Shown here: positions 54,714-62,905 of the stretch, piece after piece
Position numbering within the stretch: position 1 is the first letter of the stretch
How the letters are laid out: each line of letters starts with the position of its first letter
Source of the DNA: Bradyrhizobium forestalis
GTDB taxonomy: Bacteria > Pseudomonadota > Alphaproteobacteria > Rhizobiales > Xanthobacteraceae
Length of the DNA: 64,000 bases
Assembly (NCBI RefSeq): GCF_002795245.1
Contig: NZ_PGVG01000003.1
Span: 124,001-188,000 of the forward strand
Direction of reading: 5' to 3'
Position numbers and translations under genes: made by a program
The notes under the pieces: generated by a model
The model's input: only the letters and a program-made list of their open reading frames with translations
What the model was told of the DNA's origin: nothing
The model's database searches: none

Positions 54714-55481
54714 GTGGAGGACGGCCTGCCGTCAACCCCAGTGAGCCATGTTTCCCTGGCGGAACCGATCCACCTGCCGCCGCCGTTCACGTTGGTGCGG
54801 TTGCGCGAGAGTGGCGACGCTTTTGCCCATGCATGCCGCATTGCACCGGAGAGCGGTGCCGGAACGCTCGTCTATGTCGGCCGCTTCGACCTCGCAGAGT
54901 TCGCCGTGGTGCTTGAGCCGGCCGAGCCGCTACGCAGCGCGCGGCGCGCGTTCTACGCGGGCATGGTCGCGCTCACGGATGCGCTCCGCGCCTATGCGCC
55001 GCCGAGCAAGCCCATCACGATCGGCTGGCCGGATGCGGTCAGGATCGACGGGGGGCTGGTCGGCGGCGGACGGATGGGCTGGTCTTCCGCCGCTGACGAG
55101 GATGCGCCGCCGCCCTGGCTGGTCTTCGGGGCCATGATCCGGACGGTTGCCATCAACGATGACGATCCAGGCGTTCACCCGCTGGCCTCGGCGCTGGATC
55201 AGGAAGGCTTTGGCGAGGCAGGCGCGGCGCAGATCACGGAGAGCTTCGCCCGGCACCTGATGCTGGCGCTGGACGGATGGCGGGTCGACGGCTTTGACAG
55301 CGTCGCGCGCGACTATCTCACCCGGATGCCGCGTGAAAGGCAGGCAATTCAGCGCATCGATGATTGCGGCGATGTCCTGACGCGCCGCATCGGGACGGAT
55401 ACGGTCGAGCGAAGCGACCTCCTCCAGGCGCTCGCGACGCCGTCCTGGCTTGATCCGGCCCTCGGAGGACCGCGCCTGTGA
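54714..55481 (+). CDS. Biotin/lipoate-protein ligase family homologue lacking the catalytic lysine
   Basis: A 255-residue protein of the BPL_LplA_LipB_2 fold. It has GWPDAVRIDGGLVGGGRMGW at residues 104-123, resembling the biotin ligase WPND and glycine-rich loop. Active ligases have a Lys shortly after WPND; here that stretch has none, and the whole protein contains a single Lys (Lys99, before the motif). Ligase activity is therefore doubtful and a binding or scaffold role is more likely. GTG start, AGAAAAGG upstream. Its stop overlaps the next gene's GTG. It opens the formate dehydrogenase accessory operon. Confidence 0.75.
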   Translation: MEDGLPSTPVSHVSLAEPIHLPPPFTLVRLRESGDAFAHACRIAPESGAGTLVYVGRFDLAEFAVVLEPAEPLRSARRAFYAGMVALTDALRAYAPPSKPITIGWPDAVRIDGGLVGGGRMGWSSAADEDAPPPWLVFGAMIRTVAINDDDPGVHPLASALDQEGFGEAGAAQITESFARHLMLALDGWRVDGFDSVARDYLTRMPRERQAIQRIDDCGDVLTRRIGTDTVERSDLLQALATPSWLDPALGGPRL

Positions 55482-56017
55482 AGCTCCTGCGGACCATCGC
55501 TCTCGATCCCTCCGACACCTTCGTGTTCGACGTGGCGGCGGAGCCTGGCGAATGGGCCGTCTCCGGCGCTTTCCGCTTCTGGGAGCACGACGTTGCGACG
55601 CTCGAGGGCAAAGCGCGGGCGGCGTTTCGCGGTGGTTTCCTCGGGGTGCAATCCTGGGGCTGGTCGACGCTGGCGCAGATCGTTCCGGCGACCGAAGAGG
55701 ATTACCGCAGCCTGGTCGATCTGCTGGCCAGGCAACTCGTCGATCGTTTCGGCGCGCCGGACATGGCGGCAGCGAAGGCGGCCGCGGAAGAGGAGGTGGC
55801 GTTCGCGCAGTCGCTCTGCAGCCATCCGATCAGCTCGCTTATTGCAGTGCACCGCACCTCGAGCGACGGCGAGGTCCGCGAGTCCTTCCGCCGGCTGCAA
55901 CTCCGGGAAGGGCAGGGACACAGCAAGGCGTTCTCGTTCATGGAAATTGAGGATGACGTCCAGCCTGACGGCGACCTCAGGCTTGCGGATCTGGGCCGGG
56001 AGCCGACCATCAGATGA
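55478..56017 (+). CDS. DUF6505 family protein
   Basis: A 179-residue soluble protein: MKLLRTIALDPSDTFVFDVAAEPGEWAVSGAFRFW, GKARAAFRGGFLGVQSWGWSTLAQIV and a C-terminal helix region. It resembles DUF6505, a family encoded beside FDH3-type formate dehydrogenases. Its GTG overlaps the preceding stop and its stop overlaps the next ATG. No motif gives a reaction; an accessory role in cofactor insertion or assembly is inferred from the neighbours. Confidence 0.65.
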   Translation: MKLLRTIALDPSDTFVFDVAAEPGEWAVSGAFRFWEHDVATLEGKARAAFRGGFLGVQSWGWSTLAQIVPATEEDYRSLVDLLARQLVDRFGAPDMAAAKAAAEEEVAFAQSLCSHPISSLIAVHRTSSDGEVRESFRRLQLREGQGHSKAFSFMEIEDDVQPDGDLRLADLGREPTIR

Positions 56018-57021
56018 ACGATTTCTGGATCGCCTGTGGCCATCATCTGCTCGATCGCGACGAGGGCGGTGGGCTCCGTGTCACGGACGAGTTTCTCAAG
56101 GCCTATTTTGCCCGTCCCGAGCTGATGCCGCCCGACGACGCCTGTCCGGTCGAGCGCCGGCTGCACCGTGAATTGCTCGCCGACCCGCGCCAGGCGGTCA
56201 GCGCCGGCGAAATCGCCGGGATAGTCGACGCCGATGCCCGGGAGAATTGGCAGCTCGTGCTGGCGTTTCGCGATCTTCTGTTGCGGCATCCGACGCTCGA
56301 AGCCGCCTATCTTGCATCGGTGCGATCAGGCACGAACGATCTGCCGCCGTTGTTCGTCAACCAGCTCGTGCACGTCATCCTGCGGAACGCGCTCGATGGC
56401 TGCGACGACCCGTTCGTGCTGCGCGCGGCCGAATTGTTCTTCCGGACCCAGCGCATCCTGCCGCATGAGCAGGCCCTGTTGCTCGGCGACGAGGAGATCG
56501 TCGGCGGCCGGAGCCCGACCCCGGTGCTCTCTCTGATGTCGATGCTGGGCGCCACCACCGATGCGGTGGTCGAGGTGTTGAGCGAGGAGAATGCCGGGGC
56601 CTATTGGCAGCGCAGCGACCAGTTCGACATGGCCCTCGACCTCACGGCCGGCGGCCGCGGACCGGCTGCGCTGGCGCAGGCGATGACGCGCTGGGTCTCC
56701 CATCTGCTCGGCATCGACGTCGTGATCGAGCCGCTACGCGCGCTGCACGAGGCAAAGCTCACCTGGTATGTCGGGCTCGATGCCGATGCGACGAGGCTCG
56801 GCGACCGCCTGTGGCACGGCGAAGACCTCGGCGAGCGCGACGCCGATCGTGTGCTCGCGCTGTTCCGGCTGTCGTTCGCGGATTCAAGCCGTGCCCTTGG
56901 CGGCGTCGGGGGGGAACCGGTCTACCTGATCCTGTCGATGACGGCGGATCAGAAGCTCCGGATGAAGCCGCAGAATCTGCTGACGGGGCTGCCGGTGAAA
57001 GGCCTGGAGATGGTGACATGA
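56014..57021 (+). CDS. DUF6352 family protein
   Basis: A 335-residue, mostly helical soluble protein: MNDFWIACGHHLLDRDEGGGLRVTDEFLKAYFARPEL, LVNQLVHVILRNALDG-like segment and LTWYVGLDADATRLGDRLWHGEDL. The single His-His in CGHHL near the start may bind metal. It resembles DUF6352, found in formate dehydrogenase loci of alphaproteobacteria. Linked at both ends by ATGA overlaps. Function unknown; it probably acts with DUF3305 and DUF3306 in enzyme maturation. Confidence 0.65.
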   Translation: MNDFWIACGHHLLDRDEGGGLRVTDEFLKAYFARPELMPPDDACPVERRLHRELLADPRQAVSAGEIAGIVDADARENWQLVLAFRDLLLRHPTLEAAYLASVRSGTNDLPPLFVNQLVHVILRNALDGCDDPFVLRAAELFFRTQRILPHEQALLLGDEEIVGGRSPTPVLSLMSMLGATTDAVVEVLSEENAGAYWQRSDQFDMALDLTAGGRGPAALAQAMTRWVSHLLGIDVVIEPLRALHEAKLTWYVGLDADATRLGDRLWHGEDLGERDADRVLALFRLSFADSSRALGGVGGEPVYLILSMTADQKLRMKPQNLLTGLPVKGLEMVT

Positions 57022-57533
57022 GCCCTGCGACGTTGCCGACCCTCTCGATTGCTGTCGGCGTCGTGGTCGAGCGGCGCAAGGCCGCTTCGCCCTGGGTCGA
57101 TTTCATCTGGCGCGGAATTGCCGTCCTGCCGGACGAGCCGGTGACCCAACCCTGGACCGTGCTCCGCGAGCAGGACGATACGACCCTGTTCTATGCCGGA
57201 AGCGCGACCGTCGATCTCTATCCGTCGGAGACGGCGCGCTATCGCGACAATCTCGCCTCCGGCAGTCCGAGCGTCTGGACCGTGCTGTCGCCCTCGGAAG
57301 GCGACTTTCCCTATACCGTCGCCGCGGTGACCGCCGACCCTGCTGAGGGCGAAGGCTTTACCGAAGCCGCCGACAATCTCGTCGAGGCCGTGCCGATGCC
57401 GGAGGTGCTGCGCGAGGTGATTGAAAGCTTCGTGGCCGAGCACCATGTCGAGCGGGAATTCGTCAAGCGCAAGCAGCGCCGCGCCGACCCGGAGGCGCTG
57501 GCGCGGCGCGACCATGAAGGCGGACAGGAATGA
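57018..57533 (+). CDS. DUF3305 family protein
   Basis: A 171-residue protein: SIAVGVVVERRKAASPWVDFIWRGIAVLPDEP, then TVLREQDDTTLFYAGSATVDLYPSETARYRDNLASGSPSVWTVL, and a basic tail ending EFVKRKQRR. This is the DUF3305 pattern. Known: this family co-occurs with DUF3306 and formate dehydrogenase subunits; biochemical role not established. Starts at 57018 in an ATGA overlap; an open frame to 56604 is not used. Confidence 0.82.
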   Translation: MSPATLPTLSIAVGVVVERRKAASPWVDFIWRGIAVLPDEPVTQPWTVLREQDDTTLFYAGSATVDLYPSETARYRDNLASGSPSVWTVLSPSEGDFPYTVAAVTADPAEGEGFTEAADNLVEAVPMPEVLREVIESFVAEHHVEREFVKRKQRRADPEALARRDHEGGQE

Positions 57534-58153
57534 GTGAGGAGGAATTCCTTGCACGTTGGTCCCGCCGCAAGCGCGAATCGCGGGCGGAGCCGGCGAAGCC
57601 TGCCGCGGCGCAGCCGACGCCGCCGTCCGAGGCCAAGGACGACGAGAAGGACGACGAGAGCGAGTTCGATCTCTCGAGTCTGCCGTCGATCGACGAAATC
57701 AATGCTGCGACCGACATCACCGCCTTCCTCAGCAAGGGTATTCCTCGGGAGTTGAGCCGTGCGGCTCTTCGCCGCGCCTGGGCGACCGATCCCGCCATTC
57801 GCGACTTCGTGGGGCTTGCGGAGAATGCATGGGACTTCAACGACCCGACTGCGATGCCGGGTTTTGGACCACTGGATTGCTCGTCGGAAGAGCTCGCCGC
57901 ACTGGTCGATCGCATTGTCGTCGGCGTGCGCGAGGTGGCCCAGTCTCTCCCCGAGGCGTCGATCGAAACAGCGGATTCTTCGGCAGATTTGCATCAACCC
58001 GATGCGACAGTGGTTTCCAATATCGCTGAGCCGCCGGATGAGACGGAGCACCTGGCAATCCCTGCTGCAGTGCAACCAACAGCGGCTGACAGATCTGCGG
58101 AATCTGCCGAGCCCATCAAGCCCCGTACGCACGGTGGTGCACTGCCGCATTGA
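57530..58153 (+). CDS. DUF3306 family protein
   Basis: A 207-residue soluble protein. MSEEEFLARWSRRKRE opens it, a low-complexity acidic/Pro-Ala linker follows, then FDLSSLPSIDEINAATDITAFLSKGIPRELSRAALRRAWATDPAIRDF, the DUF3306 hallmark, and a disordered tail. It follows DUF3305 with an ATGA overlap, the standard pairing. Probably a maturation or chaperone partner for formate dehydrogenase. Confidence 0.85.
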   Translation: MSEEEFLARWSRRKRESRAEPAKPAAAQPTPPSEAKDDEKDDESEFDLSSLPSIDEINAATDITAFLSKGIPRELSRAALRRAWATDPAIRDFVGLAENAWDFNDPTAMPGFGPLDCSSEELAALVDRIVVGVREVAQSLPEASIETADSSADLHQPDATVVSNIAEPPDETEHLAIPAAVQPTAADRSAESAEPIKPRTHGGALPH

Positions 58154-58195
58154 GCAGCACGACCAAAGGCTATAGGCCGAGGCTATGGCAGGCGA

Positions 58196-58224
58196 TTGAC
58201 GGTCCGTGGAACCGGGATTACGCT
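58196..58224 (+). promoter_or_regulatory. Possible promoter before the HTH-TorD gene
   Basis: TTGACG at 58196-58201 and TACGCT at 58219-58224 are 17 bases apart and lie about 60 bases before the GTG at 58285. The minus-10 match is weak. It would split the formate dehydrogenase locus into an accessory and a structural transcript. Confidence 0.25.
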
Positions 58225-58284
58225 GCCTACTGCTTTGTAACAAAAGCGATAATCAAGCAGACGGGACTTGGATGGGAGGTCCAC

Positions 58285-59064
58285 GTGCGTGATGACGGGC
58301 TTGATCGCGCGATCGATGCTGCGGGCGGCATCGCTCAGCTTGCGCGCAAAATAGGCATCAGCCAGCCCTCCGTGTCGAATTGGACCCGCGTGCCAGCACA
58401 ACGGGTGGTTGCAGTCGAAACCGCCACCGGCGTTTCCCGAAACGATCTGCGGCCCGATCTTTACGGCGAACAGGCCGGCTCTGCCGAACTCGTCGACCCC
58501 ATCGATGCGGCACGCGCGCGCGAATACGCGCTGCTGGCGGTGCTGCTGTCTGCGCCTCCATCGAAACGCCTGCTCGATCAGCTCGCTGCGTTGAGCGGTG
58601 ACGCGACGCCCCTCGGGCGCGCGCATGCGGCGCTGGCCGACGCCGCTGCAAGTGCCGTCGCAGCGAAAGTCGAACGGGAGTATTTCGACCTGTTCGTCGG
58701 GCTCGGCCGCGGCGAATTGCTGCCCTATGCCTCCTATTATCTCACGGGCTTTCTCAACGAACGGCCCTTGTCGCGCCTGCGCGGCGACCTGACGACGCTC
58801 GGCATCGAGCCGGTTGCCAACAATTCCGAACCCGAGGATCACGCCGCCATCCTGTGCGAGATCATGTCGGGCCTTGTCGCCGGCCGCTTCGATGCTTCGC
58901 CCGAGGTGCAGCGCGCCTTCTTCGAAAAGCATGTGTCGCCCTGGATGGGGCGGTTGTTCGCAGACATCGAGAGCGCCGGGGATGCCGGCTTCTATCGAGT
59001 GGTCGGCGCGCTCGGCCGCACCTTCATCGAAATCGAGACGGAAGCATTCACATTCGCCAGCTGA
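58285..59064 (+). CDS. HTH (YdaS/Cro-like)-TorD chaperone fusion
   Basis: About 259 residues. Residues 1-58 form a YdaS/Cro-type helix-turn-helix ([28 protein letters not shown], then RVVAVETATGVSRNDLRPDLY). From about residue 75 comes a TorD/DmsD-type chaperone domain (REYALLAVLLSAPP, YFDLFVGLGRGELLPYASYYLTGFLNERPL, the ExxD-type EPEDHAAILCEIM). TorD proteins fold molybdoenzymes and check their Tat signals. The start chosen is GTG 58285 with GGGAGG upstream; a TTG at 58150 overlapping the DUF3306 stop would add 45 unlike residues. The DNA-binding half suggests that it also senses maturation state and controls transcription. Confidence 0.82.
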   Translation: MRDDGLDRAIDAAGGIAQLARKIGISQPSVSNWTRVPAQRVVAVETATGVSRNDLRPDLYGEQAGSAELVDPIDAARAREYALLAVLLSAPPSKRLLDQLAALSGDATPLGRAHAALADAAASAVAAKVEREYFDLFVGLGRGELLPYASYYLTGFLNERPLSRLRGDLTTLGIEPVANNSEPEDHAAILCEIMSGLVAGRFDASPEVQRAFFEKHVSPWMGRLFADIESAGDAGFYRVVGALGRTFIEIETEAFTFAS

Positions 59065-59093
59065 CCGAGGCGCCTCGGTCCGGGAGAGATGCG

Positions 59094-59312
59094 ATGAGTG
59101 ACGAGACGAAAGCAAAGGTCGGACGCCGCGATTTCCTTCGCAAGGTCGGCTTGGGCACGGCCGGTGTCGGCGCGACGCTTGCGACGCCGTTGGTCGGGTC
59201 CGCGCAGGCGGACAGCGAAAACAACGATGAGAAGCGCAAGGCGCGCTACAAGGAATCCGATCACGTGAAGGCTTTTTACCGCGTCAATCGTTATCCGGCT
59301 AAGGGAGGCTGA
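59094..59312 (+). CDS. Small Tat-signal protein of the formate dehydrogenase region
   Basis: A 72-residue protein: MSDETKAKVGRRDFLRKVGL gives a clear twin-arginine signal (GRRDFLRK), followed by a hydrophobic stretch ending near AQA, then a short charged tail with YKESDHVKAFYRVNRYP. This matches the short Tat-target protein found immediately before many formate dehydrogenase alpha genes. Mature length is only about 35 residues. It ends two bases before the alpha subunit start. Probably a small subunit or assembly factor. Confidence 0.8.
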   Translation: MSDETKAKVGRRDFLRKVGLGTAGVGATLATPLVGSAQADSENNDEKRKARYKESDHVKAFYRVNRYPAKGG

Positions 59313-59314
59313 CC

Positions 59315-62257
59315 GTGCTGATCAAGCGAACATACCAGCGTTCCCCGCGCCAGGGCTCCGTTGTCGAGTCCCTTGCGGGACAGGCCGGCGGTCTCGATCG
59401 CCGCAGCTTCCTGCGCAAATCCGGTGTTGTCGGTGGCGCGCTTGCTGCGCTTGGCACCATGCCGCTCGGCAGCGTGCGTAAGGCGGAAGCAGCCAAGGCC
59501 GGTCCGCTCACCGAAGGCGCGACCGTCCGCAAGAGCATCTGCACGCATTGCTCGGTTGGCTGCACGGTGACGGCCGAGGTCTTGAACGGCGTATGGATCG
59601 GCCAGGAGCCCAGTTGGGATTCGCCGATCAATCGAGGCTCGCATTGCGCCAAGGGCGCTTCGGTACGCGAGCTCGTGCACAGCGAGCGGCGGCTGCGCTA
59701 TCCGATGAAGCTCGTGGGCGGGCAGTGGACACGCGTGTCCTGGGACACCGCGATCAGCGAGATCGGAGACAAGCTTCAAGCCGTACGCGAGAAGTCGGGC
59801 CCCGATTCCGTCTATTGGCTCGGTTCGGCCAAGATGACCAACGAAGGCGCCTACCTGTTCCGCAAGCTCGGTGCGTTCTGGGGGACCAACAACACCGATC
59901 ACCAGGCTCGCATCTGCCATTCGACTACCGTCACCGGCGTCGCCAATACCTGGGGCTACGGCGCGATGACCAACAGCTACAACGATATCCGCAACGCGAA
60001 GACGCAGATGATCCTGGGCGGCAATCCGGCCGAGGCGCATCCGGTCTCGCTGCAGCACCTGCTCGAGGGCAAGGAACTGCAAAAGGCCAACTTCATCGTG
60101 ATCGATCCACGCCTGACGCGCACCGCCGCGCACGCGACCGAATATGTGCGGATGCGGCCGGGCACCGACATCCCCATACTCTACGGCATGATGTGGCACA
60201 TCCTCCAGAACGGCTGGGAGGACAAGGAGTTCATCCGGCAGCGCGTCTACGGTTTCGACGACATCAAGAAAGAGGTTGAGAAGTGGCCTCCGGAAGAAGT
60301 CGAGCGCGTCACCGGCATTCCCGGCGAGCAGCTCAAGCGCGTCGCCAAGACATTCGCCACCGAAAAGCCGGCGACGCTGATCTGGGCCATGGGGCAGACT
60401 CAGAAGACCGTCGGCACCGCCAACGTCCGCGCCAGCTGCATCCTGCTGCTGATGACCGGCAATGTCGGTGGAGCGGGCATGGGAGCCAACATCTTCCGCG
60501 GCCATGACAACGTGCAGGGTGCGACCGATGTCGGGCTCGATATCGTCACGCTGCCGTTCTACTACGGCCTCGCCGAAGGCGCCTGGAAGCATTGGTCGCG
60601 GGTCTGGGAGGTCGACTATGACTTCCTGAAGTCCCGCTTCGACTCCAAGCAGATCATGGAAACCCCGGGCATTCCGCTGACCCGCTGGTTCGAGGCGGTG
60701 ACGCTGCCCAAGGATCAGGTCGCGCAGAGAGACAATGTGAAGGCGGTGTTCGTGCAGGGACACGCCTCCAACAGCATCACCCGCATTCCTGAGTCCCTCA
60801 ATGGTCTGAAGGGGCTCGAGCTGCTCGTCATTGCCGACCCGCATCCGACGACCTGGGCCTCGCTCGCCGTCGAGGCGGGCCGCAAGGATGGCGTCTACAT
60901 TCTGCCGGTCGCCACGCAATTCGAATGCAAGGGGTCGCGCGTCGCCTCCAACCGCTCGCTGCAATGGGGCGAGCAGATCGTGAAGCCGATCTTCGAGTCG
61001 AAGGATGATCTCGAGGTCATCTACCTGATGGCGAAGAAGCTCGGTTTCGCCGACCAGATGTTCAAGAGAATCAAGGTCGAGAACAATCTTCCTGAAGCGG
61101 AGGATGTGCTGCGCGAGATGAACCGCGGCAGCTGGTCGACCGGCTATTGCGGGCAATCACCCGAGCGCCTCAAGGCGCACATGAAGAACCAGGCCAAGTT
61201 CGATATGCTGACGATGCGGGCGCCGAAGAACGATCCCGAGGTCGGAGGCGACTATTACGGTCTGCCCTGGCCGTGCTGGGGGTCACCGGAGGTCAAGCAT
61301 CCCGGCACGCCGCTGCTCTACAACACCAATCTGCACGTGATGGACGGCGGCGGCACGTTCCGGCCGCGGTTCGGCATCGAGCGCGAGGAGAAGCTGCCGG
61401 ACGGCACGACCCGGAAGGTGAGCCTGCTTGCGGACGGCTCGTACTCGTTGGGGTCGGGAATTCAGGACGGCTACCCGGAGTTCACGCTGGCGAGCCTGAA
61501 GAAGCTCGGCTGGGACACCGAGCTCACCGAAGCGGAAATGGCCGTGATCAACAAGATCAATCCCGCCAATCCGGATGCGGTGTCGTGGGCGCTCGACCTG
61601 TCGGGAGGCATCCATCGCGTGGCGCTGGCGCATGGCTGCGTTCCCTACGGCAACGGCAAGGCGCGCATGAATGCCTTCGGCTTGCCCGACCCGATTCCTG
61701 TTCACCGCGAGCCGATCTACACGCCGCGCGTCGACCTCGTCGCCAAGTATCCGACGCTGCCCGACGCCAAGCAGTTCCGGATGCCGAATATCGGGTTTTC
61801 CGTGCAGAAGGCGGCGGTGGAGAAGGGTATTGCAAAACAGTTCCCGCTCATCCTGTCGTCCGGCCGTCTGGTCGAATATGAGGGCGGCGGCGAGGAGACC
61901 CGAACCAACCCGTGGCTCGCCGAATTGCAGCAGGACATGTTCATCGAGATCAATCCTGCCGATGCCGCCGAGCGCGGTGTCAAGGACGGTGGCTGGGTTT
62001 GGGTCACCGGTGCCGAGAACAATTCCAAGGCGAGGATGAAAGCGCTCGTCACCGAGCGCGTGGGCAAGGGCGTTGCCTGGATGCCATTTCACTTCGGCGG
62101 CTGGTTCGCGGGCAAGGACCTTCGCGGCAATTACCCCAAGGGCACCGACCCGATCGTGCTCGGCGAAAGTGCCAACACGATCACCACCTACGGATACGAC
62201 CCCGCGACGGGCATGCAGGAGCCCAAGGTCACTCTCTGCCAAATCGCGGCGGCATAG
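59315..62257 (+). CDS. Formate dehydrogenase alpha subunit (molybdopterin, Tat-exported, Cys-type)
   Basis: A 980-residue catalytic subunit. Tat motif DRRSFLRKSG at residues 28-37, after an unusually long N-region. Then comes the N-terminal 4Fe-4S site CTHCSVGCTVTAEV with GSHCAKG, and the molybdenum ligand in ARICHSTTVTG, a Cys where Sec is found in many enzymes. Further motifs: GYGAMTNSYNDI, GGNPAEAHPVS, MGQTQKTVGTANVRA, GNVGGAGMGANIFRGHDNVQG, and the closing MPFHFGG. It oxidises formate to CO2 in the periplasm. GTG start after AAGGGAGG. Length is close to FdnG/FdoG. Confidence 0.95.
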   Translation: MLIKRTYQRSPRQGSVVESLAGQAGGLDRRSFLRKSGVVGGALAALGTMPLGSVRKAEAAKAGPLTEGATVRKSICTHCSVGCTVTAEVLNGVWIGQEPSWDSPINRGSHCAKGASVRELVHSERRLRYPMKLVGGQWTRVSWDTAISEIGDKLQAVREKSGPDSVYWLGSAKMTNEGAYLFRKLGAFWGTNNTDHQARICHSTTVTGVANTWGYGAMTNSYNDIRNAKTQMILGGNPAEAHPVSLQHLLEGKELQKANFIVIDPRLTRTAAHATEYVRMRPGTDIPILYGMMWHILQNGWEDKEFIRQRVYGFDDIKKEVEKWPPEEVERVTGIPGEQLKRVAKTFATEKPATLIWAMGQTQKTVGTANVRASCILLLMTGNVGGAGMGANIFRGHDNVQGATDVGLDIVTLPFYYGLAEGAWKHWSRVWEVDYDFLKSRFDSKQIMETPGIPLTRWFEAVTLPKDQVAQRDNVKAVFVQGHASNSITRIPESLNGLKGLELLVIADPHPTTWASLAVEAGRKDGVYILPVATQFECKGSRVASNRSLQWGEQIVKPIFESKDDLEVIYLMAKKLGFADQMFKRIKVENNLPEAEDVLREMNRGSWSTGYCGQSPERLKAHMKNQAKFDMLTMRAPKNDPEVGGDYYGLPWPCWGSPEVKHPGTPLLYNTNLHVMDGGGTFRPRFGIEREEKLPDGTTRKVSLLADGSYSLGSGIQDGYPEFTLASLKKLGWDTELTEAEMAVINKINPANPDAVSWALDLSGGIHRVALAHGCVPYGNGKARMNAFGLPDPIPVHREPIYTPRVDLVAKYPTLPDAKQFRMPNIGFSVQKAAVEKGIAKQFPLILSSGRLVEYEGGGEETRTNPWLAELQQDMFIEINPADAAERGVKDGGWVWVTGAENNSKARMKALVTERVGKGVAWMPFHFGGWFAGKDLRGNYPKGTDPIVLGESANTITTYGYDPATGMQEPKVTLCQIAAA

Positions 62258-62268
62258 GAGCAACGACG

Positions 62269-62865
62269 ATGGCACGTATGAAGTTTCTCTGCGACGCCGA
62301 CCGTTGCATCGAGTGCAACGCCTGCGTCACCGCCTGCAAGAACGAGCACGAGGTGCCCTGGGGCATCAACCGGCGCCGGGTCGTCACCATCAATGACGGC
62401 AAGCCTGGCGAGCGCTCGATCTCGATGGCCTGCATGCACTGCACGGACGCGCCCTGCGCGGCCGTGTGTCCGGTGAACTGCTTCTACACCACGGCCGATG
62501 CCGTGGTGCTGCACTCCAAGGACCTCTGCATCGGCTGCGGCTATTGCTTCTACGCCTGTCCGTTCGGCGCGCCGCAATATCCGAAGGTCGGGAACTTCGG
62601 CTCGCGCGGCAAGATGGACAAATGCACCTATTGCGCCGGCGGCCCGGAAGCCGACGGCAGCAAGGAGGAATACGAGAAATACGGCGCGAACCGGCTGGCC
62701 GAAGGCAAGCTGCCGCTGTGTGCCGAAATGTGCTCGACCAAGTCCCTGCTTGCGGGCGACGGCGAGATCATTGCGCAGATCTACAAGGAGCGCGTCATGA
62801 AGCGCGGCTATGGCTCGGGTGCATGGGGCTGGAAGACCGCATATCGCGAGATAATCGAGTCCTGA
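62269..62865 (+). CDS. fdh3B: Formate dehydrogenase beta subunit (FDH3-type, four 4Fe-4S clusters)
   Basis: A 198-residue iron-sulphur protein: CIECNACVTACK, CMHCTDAPCAAVCPVNC, CIGCGYCFYACPFG and the spaced site CTYC with LCAEMC. It carries electrons from the alpha to the gamma subunit. It lacks the C-terminal membrane helix of E. coli FdnH (about 290 residues), so it is anchored only by its partners. The ATG at 62269 lies 11 bases after the alpha gene; the longer open frame lies within that gene. Confidence 0.93.
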   Translation: MARMKFLCDADRCIECNACVTACKNEHEVPWGINRRRVVTINDGKPGERSISMACMHCTDAPCAAVCPVNCFYTTADAVVLHSKDLCIGCGYCFYACPFGAPQYPKVGNFGSRGKMDKCTYCAGGPEADGSKEEYEKYGANRLAEGKLPLCAEMCSTKSLLAGDGEIIAQIYKERVMKRGYGSGAWGWKTAYREIIES

Positions 62866-62905
62866 CATGGGCAGCCGTAGGGCGCGCAAGACCGGGGAGG
62901 ACGTG

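Noticed and set aside
52690..54744. 684-residue open frame opposite the ferredoxin gene
   Set aside because: It mirrors the minus-strand gene, which has clear Cys motifs; composition is the Arg/Ala-rich type of high-GC antisense frames.
59291..61156. 621-residue minus-strand frame opposite formate dehydrogenase alpha
   Set aside because: Mirror frame of a firmly identified molybdoenzyme; no start signal or domain.
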